A DNA stretch of 9,553 nucleotides from DSOS01 sp035286585 (GTDB taxonomy: Bacteria > Chloroflexota > Anaerolineae > Anaerolineales > UBA4823), in NCBI GenBank assembly GCA_035286585.1, contig DATEDC010000180.1, positions 1-9,553 on the forward strand. Direction: 5' to 3'. The notes beneath the pieces were generated by a model. The model saw only the letters and a program-made list of their open reading frames with translations. It was not told where the DNA came from and did not search any database. Positions 1-5,655 of the stretch are shown here, piece after piece. Both the position numbers and the translations under genes were made by a program. The first letter of the stretch is position 1. Every line of letters starts with the position of its first letter.

Positions 1-94
1 TCAACCGGTAGGGGCTGTTGCCTTTCAAAAGCGCTCGCCCCACGGCGGCTGTTTCCGGGGGCATCGGCCGGGGCGGTTCGATTTTCAAGCTCAT
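1..94 (-). CDS. Probable IS1182-like transposase, N-terminal fragment (runs off left edge)
   Basis: The frame opens with ATG at 94-92 and stays open for 31 codons to the window edge. A good Shine-Dalgarno (AGGAG) lies about 8 nt upstream. The visible protein begins MSLKIEPPRPMPPETAAVGR and continues with a LLKGNSPYRL-type stretch. From memory of the family, a proline-rich start, then 'PPETA.V.RA..KGN.Y..', is the usual N-terminus of IS1182-type DDE transposases, which bind the element's ends and catalyse its transposition. The catalytic domain lies outside the window, so neither completeness nor activity can be judged. I could not identify a terminal inverted repeat or target duplication between this start and cutA. 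The family call rests on a short match and is moderate. Confidence 0.55.
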   Translation of the reverse strand, partial: MSLKIEPPRPMPPETAAVGRALLKGNSPYRL

Positions 95-112
95 CACCTA
101 TCTCCTGCTTCT

Positions 113-121
113 AGTATAGCA
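113..121 (-). promoter_or_regulatory. Candidate extended -10 promoter for the transposase-like gene
   Basis: Read on the minus strand, positions 121-113 spell TGC-TATACT, an extended -10 (TGn plus a near-consensus hexamer). No good -35 lies 16-18 bp upstream, which is tolerable for an extended -10 promoter. Transcription would start near 106, leaving a short leader that holds the AGGAG ribosome site of the gene starting at 94. Confidence 0.35.
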
Positions 122-180
122 GGTTCGCCAACAGTATCTTCCGCAAGTGCGTGGCATGTTCATTCTCCCAAGCCCCACCC

Positions 181-207
181 TTGACATTTTTTTGAAATAC
201 CTATAAT
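181..207 (+). promoter_or_regulatory. Sigma70-type promoter upstream of cutA
   Basis: A perfect -35 hexamer TTGACA (181-186) and a perfect -10 hexamer TATAAT (202-207) are separated by 15 bp, shorter than the optimal 17. The short spacer may weaken the promoter or make it depend on an activator. The predicted start is near 213-215, giving an untranslated leader of about 100 nt before the cutA ATG at 318. It lies in an AT-rich pocket between the transposase fragment and cutA, and points to cutA and probably the C-S lyase behind it. Confidence 0.7.
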
Positions 208-212
208 GTATG

Positions 213-234
213 AACCTGTTGTCAGGTTAAACCT
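213..234 (+). promoter_or_regulatory. Overlapping inverted repeats at the cutA transcription start (candidate operator)
   Basis: AACCTG (213-218), TTGT, CAGGTT (223-228) is a perfect 6-bp inverted repeat with a 4-bp centre. The second arm also forms a second palindrome, AGGTT-A-AACCT (224-234). The block starts at the predicted +1 of the promoter at 181-207, where a repressor would block initiation or early elongation. It could equally be a small hairpin at the 5' end of the mRNA. No regulator gene is in the window to assign to it. Confidence 0.35.
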
Positions 235-317
235 AACATCCAGTTCACAAACGCGAAGGAAGCTCTCCCACGGTATTGCGTTTGAACAAGGTAGAGAGGA
301 AACCAGGAGCCAACTCC

Positions 318-647
318 ATGACCACCCCATACATCATCGTCTTGATCACCACGCCATCCGAAGCGGTGGGCCGCCAACTGGCCGAAGCGCTGCTGGCGGG
401 TAAGCTGGCCGCCTGCGTGAATATCATCCCGCGAGTCGATTCGTTTTTCGCCTGGAAAGGGGAAATCCAGAACGAACAGGAAGCCCTGCTGGTGGTGAAA
501 AGCCGGCTGGACCTGTTCGAAGATCGCCTGGTGCCGGCGGTGAATGCCCTGCACCCCTACGAGGTGCCGGAGATCATCGCCCTACCGATCCTGATGGGCT
601 CTAAAAGCTACCTGGACTGGATCGGCGAGGAGACCCGCCCCGGCTGA
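318..647 (+). CDS. cutA: CutA1 divalent-cation tolerance protein
   Basis: This 109-residue protein matches the full length of CutA1, a small trimeric ferredoxin-like-fold protein linked to divalent metal (copper) tolerance, whose exact molecular role is unsettled. Visible family marks are the opening beta strand (YIIVLITTPS), the KLAACVNIIP segment with its conserved Cys near residue 33, the FFAWKGEI strand, the E.ALLVVKS strand, and the hallmark HPYEVPEIIALPI near residues 77-89 followed by SYLDWI. I chose ATG 318 because AGGAG (305-309) sits 8 nt upstream. An in-frame TTG at 276 would add 14 unlike residues and has no comparable site. No signal peptide is present, so it is cytoplasmic. The gene is probably first in a transcript with the C-S lyase that starts 76 nt later. 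The family assignment is firm; the metal role is known only from the family. Confidence 0.95.
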   Translation: MTTPYIIVLITTPSEAVGRQLAEALLAGKLAACVNIIPRVDSFFAWKGEIQNEQEALLVVKSRLDLFEDRLVPAVNALHPYEVPEIIALPILMGSKSYLDWIGEETRPG

Positions 648-683
648 GCCCGTGCGCGTTCATCCGCGCTCGTCCGCGTCCTA

Positions 684-701
684 CCCGGCAAAACTGTCGG
701 G
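684..701 (+). other. Small hairpin between cutA and the C-S lyase gene
   Basis: CCCGGCA (684-690) pairs with TGTCGGG (695-701) around an AAAC loop, a 7-bp stem with one G-U pair. No T-run follows, so it is not a typical intrinsic terminator. It stands 11 nt before the GAGG ribosome site (713-716) of the next gene. It could stabilise the upstream message or tune downstream translation, but it may have no function. Confidence 0.35.
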
Positions 702-723
702 CACCAGGGCATGAGGCCAAACA

Positions 724-1902
724 GTGATTTACGATTTTGACCAGCTTCCGGACCGAAGGGCTACAGAGAGCTACAAGTGGCGCCACTACCCGCCGGACGT
801 GCTGCCCATGTGGGTGGCGGATATGGATTTCGTCTCCCCGGAGCCGGTGGTGCGCCTCCTGCTCCGGCGGGTCGCCCACGGCGTTTTCGGTTATCCCGGG
901 GGCCTGCACGGCGAGCCGGACTCGCTGCCTGCCCTGCGAGCCACCATCCTCCTCTGGCTGGAAGAGCGCTTCCGCTGGCAGGTCGAGCCCGAGGCGCTGG
1001 TCTTCATGCCCGGCGTGGTGACGGGCTTCAACCTGGCCTGCCACGTCCTGGAATCCCCGCGGGAAGGCGTGCTGATCCAGACCCCGGTCTACCCGCCCAT
1101 TCTGGAGGCCGCTCGGAAGACGGGCAAGATCGACCAGCAAGCCCGCCTGGCTCGCTCGGCAGAGGGGAGATATTCCCTCGATGGGGACGGGTTAGCCGCG
1201 CGGATCGATGCGCAAACCGGCATGCTGCTGCTGTGCAACCCGCACAACCCGGTGGGCAGGGTGTTCGGCCGCCTCGAGCTGGAACGCCTGGCGGAGCTCT
1301 GCCTCCGGCATGACCTGCTGATCTGCTCCGACGAGATCCACTGCGACCTGGTGTATCCCGGGCAGGAGCACATCCCAATCGCCTGGCTGGACGCGGAGAT
1401 CGCTCGGCGGGCGATCACCCTGATGGCGCCGAGCAAGACTTTCAACCTGGCGGGGCTGAAGTTCTCTTATGCCATTATTCAGAACCCGGAGCTGCGCAGG
1501 AGATACTGCCAGGCGAGCAAGGGTCTGGTGGGATGGGTCAACCTGCTGGGTCAGGTGGCGGCGCAGGCAGCTTATGAAGAGGGGCAGGAATGGCTGAGCC
1601 AACTGCTGGTCTACCTGCAGTCCAACCGGGATTATTTAACCGAGTTCGTGCGCGGCGAGCTTCCGGGCGTCTCGATGGTCGAGCCGGAGGGAACCTACCT
1701 GGCCTGGCTGGACTGCCGGGGGGCGGGGCTGGAAGACCCCTACAAATTCTTCCTGGAAAACGCCCGGGTGGCGCTCAACGATGGGACGACCTTCGGCGAG
1801 GGCGGGCAGGGGTTCGTGCGCTTGAACTTCGGCTGCCCGCGGTCCATGCTGGCGGAAGCCCTGGAACGCATGCGCCGGGCGCTGGCTGAGGGCATAGGCT
1901 AG
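724..1902 (+). CDS. PatB/MalY-type PLP-dependent C-S lyase (cystathionine beta-lyase-like aminotransferase)
   Basis: This 392-residue fold-type I PLP enzyme has the length and motifs of the PatB/MalY group, which cleave the C-S bond of cystathionine, cysteine or cysteine conjugates to pyruvate, ammonia and a thiol. Visible are LPMWVADMDF (27-36), typical of this group, HGVFGYPG (52-59), PVYPP with the PLP-stacking Tyr123, NPHNPVGRV (172-180), SDEIHCDLVY (202-211) with Asp203 for the pyridine nitrogen, SKTFNLAG with Schiff-base Lys238, and RLNFGCPR with the carboxylate-binding Arg366. GTG at 724 is the start: an in-frame TGA at 712-714 closes the frame just upstream, and GAGG (713-716) sits 7 nt away. 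The protein looks cytoplasmic. The true substrate (methionine biosynthesis, cysteine breakdown or a side activity) cannot be decided, and no sulfur-pathway gene is nearby. Confidence 0.88.
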   Translation: MIYDFDQLPDRRATESYKWRHYPPDVLPMWVADMDFVSPEPVVRLLLRRVAHGVFGYPGGLHGEPDSLPALRATILLWLEERFRWQVEPEALVFMPGVVTGFNLACHVLESPREGVLIQTPVYPPILEAARKTGKIDQQARLARSAEGRYSLDGDGLAARIDAQTGMLLLCNPHNPVGRVFGRLELERLAELCLRHDLLICSDEIHCDLVYPGQEHIPIAWLDAEIARRAITLMAPSKTFNLAGLKFSYAIIQNPELRRRYCQASKGLVGWVNLLGQVAAQAAYEEGQEWLSQLLVYLQSNRDYLTEFVRGELPGVSMVEPEGTYLAWLDCRGAGLEDPYKFFLENARVALNDGTTFGEGGQGFVRLNFGCPRSMLAEALERMRRALAEGIG

Positions 1903-1911
1903 CGTCGCCCC

Positions 1912-2000
1912 CTTCGACTTCGTCTCCGCTTCGCTCCGCCTCCGCTCAGGGAAGCTCTGCGAATGGCTGAGCGGAGGGCGAAGATCGCCCGCAGTCGAAG
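1912..2000. repeat. 89-bp imperfect palindrome between convergent genes
   Basis: The outer arms are CTTCGACT (1912-1919) and AGTCGAAG (1993-2000). The inner arms are a perfect 11-bp match, CCTCCGCTCAG (1939-1949) with CTGAGCGGAGG (1967-1977), around a 17-nt loop. It lies in the spacer between the C-S lyase and the oppositely oriented permease gene, so it can fold in either transcript and may act as a bidirectional end or mRNA-stability hairpin. No T-run follows the stem directly. The 'CTTCGACT...CCGCTCAG' wording resembles dispersed intergenic palindromes I recall from many genomes, which suggests a repeat family member rather than a unique terminator. I see no gene in the spacer 1903-2127. 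Confidence 0.6.
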
Positions 2001-2127
2001 CCCGAGCGAACTCCTACGAATGATGCGCAGTAACGTCGTGTCGCTTAGGATTGAAGAGCGCTGGCCCTGTGGTAATACTCGCGATGACAGTTTTTTTGGG
2101 AAGGACAGCCTTAGTTCGAGGCGCGGC

Positions 2128-3354
2128 TCACTCGTAGCGCAGCGCCTCCACCGGCTCTAGTCCAGCCGCCCGGTTCGCCGGGTACAGCCCGAAGAACAGG
2201 CCCACCGCGGTCGAGAACAGGGTCGCCAGCAGCACGGTATCCAGGCCGATGGCGGGGGTGATATCCGCGTTGTTGGCGGCCGCGATCCGCCCGACGATGT
2301 ACGAGATCGCCCAGCCCAGCCCGATGCCCACCAGGCCTCCGATCAGGCTCAAGACGGACGATTCGGTTAAAAACTGTACCAGGATATCCAGCCGGCGCGC
2401 TCCCAGCGCCTTGCGCAGCCCGATCTCGCGGGTCCTCTCGGTGACCGAGACCAGCATGATGTTCATGATCCCGATGCCGCCCACCAGAAGGGATATCGCC
2501 GCAATGCCGCCCAGGAAGATGGTCAGCACGCTGGTGATCGTGCGGGCGGTGTCGAGAAAATCTTGCTGGGTCAGGATGGTGAAATCGTCCGCCCCGATCT
2601 GGGTGCGGTGGCGGGCGCGCAGAATCTGGGCCACCTCTTCGGCGGCCTGCGGGACCGCCTGGGCGCTGGTCGCCTGCACCATCAGCAAGTCCACCCGGTC
2701 GGGCGTCAAGCGGCGCAGCAGCCTGATTTGAGCCGTGGTGAACGGCACCAGGGCCCGGTCGTCCTCGTTTGTGAATCCGGAGCCGCCCTTGGACTCCAGG
2801 ACGCCGATCACTCGAAAGGGCTGCCCCTCGATGCGCACCGTTTCTCCCACCAGCCCCTCGGCGCGGCCGAACAGTTTCTCCGCCACCTCGGGGCCGAGCA
2901 AGACCACCGAGGCCTGCCCCAGGATGTGCTCTTCGCGGATGAACTCGCCCTCGGCGAGGTTTGCGTTGCGCACCGGACCGTAGGATGGCGTCACTCCTGA
3001 AAGACTGGTTACCGCCGTCTCGCCAGCGAAAGTTACCGTGCCGCCGCCCTCCAAGATGGGAGCCACGTCGGCGACAGAAGGAGCCTGGAACGGGTCGGCG
3101 ATGGCGCCCGCGTCGCCAAGCGTGATCGGCTTGGAATTGCGCACACCCTCCGAGCCGCCGCGGAAGACGAAAAGCAGGTTGGTGCCGATGCCCTGGATCG
3201 AGCCGGTGATCGTGTTTTCTGCCCCGCGCCCGACCGAGACCATGGCGATCACCGCGGCGACGCCGATGACGATCCCCAGGATCGTCAGGCCAGAGCGCAG
3301 TTTATTGGCTGCCAGGCTTTCAAGCGCTTCGAGAAAAGACTGCCAGAAGTTCAT
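2128..3354 (-). CDS. MacB/FtsX-type ABC transporter permease
   Basis: This 408-residue permease has the usual MacB-PCD plus FtsX architecture. A cytoplasmic N-terminal helix (SFLEALESLAANKLRSGLT) leads into TM1 (about 22-42), followed by a large extracytoplasmic core domain (about 45-270), then TM2 (about 276-301), TM3 (about 332-358) and TM4 (about 371-392). The segment TERTREIGLRKALGAR (305-320) is the conserved cytoplasmic coupling region, and the C-terminus PANRAAGLEPVEALRYE is typical. Type VII ABC proteins of this kind use ATP to drive periplasmic or extracellular conformational change rather than classical transport. The ATG lies 3 nt after the ATPase stop, and its GGAGG site (3363-3367, 8-nt spacing) sits inside the ATPase C-terminal codons, so the two are translationally coupled. 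Unlike E. coli MacB, permease and ATPase are separate chains. The substrate is unknown: macrolide, peptide and lipoprotein or lipid handling are all possible. Confidence 0.93.
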   Translation of the reverse strand: MNFWQSFLEALESLAANKLRSGLTILGIVIGVAAVIAMVSVGRGAENTITGSIQGIGTNLLFVFRGGSEGVRNSKPITLGDAGAIADPFQAPSVADVAPILEGGGTVTFAGETAVTSLSGVTPSYGPVRNANLAEGEFIREEHILGQASVVLLGPEVAEKLFGRAEGLVGETVRIEGQPFRVIGVLESKGGSGFTNEDDRALVPFTTAQIRLLRRLTPDRVDLLMVQATSAQAVPQAAEEVAQILRARHRTQIGADDFTILTQQDFLDTARTITSVLTIFLGGIAAISLLVGGIGIMNIMLVSVTERTREIGLRKALGARRLDILVQFLTESSVLSLIGGLVGIGLGWAISYIVGRIAAANNADITPAIGLDTVLLATLFSTAVGLFFGLYPANRAAGLEPVEALRYE

Positions 3355-3357
3355 CGT

Positions 3358-4035
3358 TTATGCCTCCACCACGACCCCGTCACGGATCTGGATGATGCGC
3401 TGGGCTTGCTTTGCCACGTCGGGGGCATGGGTGACGATAACAAGCGTGGCGCCTCGCTCCCTGTTCAGGGAGAGCAGCAACCTGATGATCTCTTCCCCCG
3501 ATTTTGTGTCCAGGTTGCCCGTCGGCTCGTCCGCCAGGATGATCGCCGGGTCGTTGACCAGCGCCCTGGCGATGGCAACCCGCTGCTGCTGGCCCCCGGA
3601 TAACTCGTTGGGACGGTGGTGCATACGATCTCCCAGGCCGACCAATTCCAGGGCGACCCGGGCGCGGTCTTTCTTGCCCTTCCTTATCCCCGCGTAGCGC
3701 AAGGGGAGCTCCACGTTGGAGAGGGCGGTGGCGCGCGGCAGGAGGTTGAAGGTCTGAAAGACGAAGCCCACCTTGCGGTTGCGGATATCCGCCAGTTGAT
3801 CGTCTTTCAGGTCAGAGACTCGCTCGCCGTCGAGCAGGTATTCGCCCGAGGTGGGCCGGTCCAGGCAGCCGATCATGTTCATCAAGGTGGATTTGCCCGA
3901 GCCGGAGGGGCCCATGATCGCCACCACCTCGCCGTGGGCGACGCTCACGCTCAGACCGCGCAGCGCGTGCACCTCCACCTCGCCCATCTTGTAGACCTTG
4001 GTCAAATTGACCGCTTCGATAACGTTGGCGCTCAT
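3358..4035 (-). CDS. MacB/LolD-type ABC transporter ATP-binding protein
   Basis: This 225-residue cytoplasmic ATPase carries every motif needed for activity: Walker A GPSGSGKS (42-49), Q-loop Gln94 in FVFQTFNLLP, signature LSGGQQQR (145-152), Walker B IILADEPT (165-172) followed by the D-loop GNLD, and the switch histidine His203. The sequence around the Q-loop and the length fit the MacB/LolD/FtsE branch. It would dimerise under the adjacent FtsX-type permease. ATG at 4035-4033 comes 2 nt after the TAG of the upstream adaptor gene and is preceded by a GGGGAGA ribosome site that overlaps that gene's final codons, indicating tight operon coupling. Nothing is missing or altered. The family assignment is very secure; only the substrate is open. 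Confidence 0.96.
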   Translation of the reverse strand: MSANVIEAVNLTKVYKMGEVEVHALRGLSVSVAHGEVVAIMGPSGSGKSTLMNMIGCLDRPTSGEYLLDGERVSDLKDDQLADIRNRKVGFVFQTFNLLPRATALSNVELPLRYAGIRKGKKDRARVALELVGLGDRMHHRPNELSGGQQQRVAIARALVNDPAIILADEPTGNLDTKSGEEIIRLLLSLNRERGATLVIVTHAPDVAKQAQRIIQIRDGVVVEA

Positions 4036-4037
4036 GG

Positions 4038-5588
4038 CTATCTCCCCACGAACGGCGGCGGGCCGTTTTGTTCGAATACCGTAGGCGGGTTGAGCACGAT
4101 CTGGTCGCCTGCCTTCAATTCGCCGGCGATCACTTCGCTCATGGTTTCCGAGGAAGCGCCCAGAGTGATCTCCACCGGATGCAGGGCGCCGTCTTTCAAG
4201 ATGTACACCACGCGCACCCCTTCCAGGGCGCGCACGGCACGGTTAGGCACCAGCAAGACCTCCTCGAGCTGGCTGACGACGATATTCACCGCCGCGGTCA
4301 TCCCTGGCTTGACCGCCGCGTCGGCGTCGCTCAGCTCGACGGTGACGATGAAATCCACCACCCCCTGGGTGAGCGAGCCCACCAGGGCGACCTCGGTCAC
4401 CGTACCGTGATACTCGCGGTTCAGGATGGCGTCGAAGACGATATTCGCCGGTTGCCTGACCTGGATGCGGTTGATATCCACCTCGGAAACCTGCACGTCC
4501 ACCAGCAGCCTGGTGAGGTCATCCAAACGGAATGCCTGAACGCCCGGCGCCACCTGGTCGCCTGGCTTGCTGTCCACCACGGTGACCACCCCGTTGAATG
4601 GCGCAGTCAACCAGGCGAGATTAAGGGCTGCCTGCGCGGCGGCTACCCGGGCTTCGGCCGCGGCGATGTCGGCAGGGTCTGGGCCGTCCTTCAAGCGCTC
4701 CCACTCGCGCTGGGCGTCGGCCAACTGCGCTTCCAGGAGAGCGATCTCCGCCGGGTTGGGGCCATCTTTGAGGCGCTCCCACTCGCGCTGAGCCTGGAGC
4801 AACTGCGCCCTGGCGGTCTCCAGGTTAGCCTGCGCCACGGCCTGGTCGGTCTCGTTGGCAATGCCCGTCAGGCTGTTCAACTGGCGCACGGCGAAATCGT
4901 ACTTTTGCTGCGCGGCCGCCAACTCGGTTTGCAGGCGCGCCCGGGTCAGGTTGTCTTCCGGCTTGTTTTCATAGGGGGCGAAGCGCTCTCTGGCTCGATC
5001 AAGCTGGTCTTTCGCCAGCACCACCTGGGCATTGGCTTCGTCGATGTAGCTCTGGCTGGCAGGGGATTGCGTCCATCTCAGGTTGCGCTCGGCGAGCTCC
5101 ATGGCTTTTTGGGAGTTGGCGATTGCTTCCAGGGCTCTGGCCTGGAGCAGCTCGGGGTTGCGGGCGTCTTCCAGGGCCTGACGGGCGTCCTCCACAGCTT
5201 GCAGCGCCAGGGCTGACTGGAGCTGCGAGTTCAGCAGGTCGTCCAATGCTTTTTGGGCGTTTACCAGATCGGCCTGGGCCAGAATAACCGACTGCGGCAG
5301 GGAGGCTTGTTCGAGGGCAGCCAGCACCTGCCCCGCAGTGACGGCAGCGCCAGCCAGGACGTTCACCTCGCCCACGCTTCCCGAGGTCTGCCAGTTCAAG
5401 ATGGCCGTTTGGTTGGCGCGCACTTCGCCGGTCGCCCCCACGGTTGCGGTCAGGTCGCCCCGCCCGGCGGGCACCGTTTGCAAATTCGCTGCGGCTGCCG
5501 CCTGGCGCTGGCTGCGAATCGTCCAGATGAAATAGGCGCCGGCGGACAAGACGGCGACCAGGATGATGGTTACAATCCACTTTCTCAT
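4038..5588 (-). CDS. HlyD/MacA-like membrane-fusion (adaptor) protein, membrane-anchored
   Basis: This 516-residue adaptor would link the ABC permease to the outside. One N-terminal membrane helix (about 4-23) anchors it, with the rest outside the cell membrane. A biotinyl-lipoyl-like first half (GEVRANQTAIL to GQVLAALEQ, about 54-94) leads into a very long alanine/glutamine-rich coiled coil (about 97-325). The second lipoyl half follows (LTAPFNGVV, GDQVAPG), then beta-barrel and membrane-proximal domains (DINRI, AVKPGMTAAVNIVV, LLVPNRAV, GDQIVL). The coil holds two direct 26-residue repeats ending in a DGPxP turn. It is longer than typical MacA (about 370-390), the excess being coiled coil. 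GGAGG (5593-5597) lies only 4 nt from the ATG, a tight spacing, but no better start exists. It is a tandem paralogue of the next gene upstream. Confidence 0.92.
   Translation of the reverse strand: MRKWIVTIILVAVLSAGAYFIWTIRSQRQAAAAANLQTVPAGRGDLTATVGATGEVRANQTAILNWQTSGSVGEVNVLAGAAVTAGQVLAALEQASLPQSVILAQADLVNAQKALDDLLNSQLQSALALQAVEDARQALEDARNPELLQARALEAIANSQKAMELAERNLRWTQSPASQSYIDEANAQVVLAKDQLDRARERFAPYENKPEDNLTRARLQTELAAAQQKYDFAVRQLNSLTGIANETDQAVAQANLETARAQLLQAQREWERLKDGPNPAEIALLEAQLADAQREWERLKDGPDPADIAAAEARVAAAQAALNLAWLTAPFNGVVTVVDSKPGDQVAPGVQAFRLDDLTRLLVDVQVSEVDINRIQVRQPANIVFDAILNREYHGTVTEVALVGSLTQGVVDFIVTVELSDADAAVKPGMTAAVNIVVSQLEEVLLVPNRAVRALEGVRVVYILKDGALHPVEITLGASSETMSEVIAGELKAGDQIVLNPPTVFEQNGPPPFVGR
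4638..4793 (-). repeat. Two tandem 78-bp repeats encoding AQREWERLKDGPxP units
   Basis: Residues 266-291 and 292-317 of the membrane-anchored adaptor align without gaps. Both read AQREWERLKDGP, then a P-A-(E/D)-I segment, then an (L/A)-E-A-(Q/R) segment ending in an alanine-rich helix. At DNA level the AQREWER codons are nearly identical in the two copies. The 26-residue period is not a multiple of seven, so each copy is best read as helix, DGP turn, helix rather than a continuous heptad coil. Confidence 0.8.
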
Positions 5589-5655
5589 ACTGCCTCCATG
5601 AATACCCTTGTTATAAGACCTGATATTTTGTGCCGCAGCAGCTTGCTCTCATGCT

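Noticed and set aside
206..403. 65-codon frame beginning at an ATG inside the -10 box
   Set aside because: The start would lie upstream of the transcription start, and the frame overlaps cutA out of register.
2067..2097. Intrinsic terminator after the C-S lyase gene (CTGT...ACAG followed by seven T)
   Set aside because: The T-run is real, but the stem is only 4 bp with a 16-nt loop, too weak to call.
1963..2160. 65-codon plus-strand frame in the convergent spacer
   Set aside because: It is built from the palindromic repeat and runs into the permease 3' end; there is no convincing ribosome site or protein family.
4068..5216. Long plus-strand open frame (382 codons) opposite the membrane-anchored adaptor
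   Set aside because: It lies antisense to a well-supported gene, has no ribosome site, and its His/Arg/Gly-rich composition is that of a shadow frame in GC-rich DNA.
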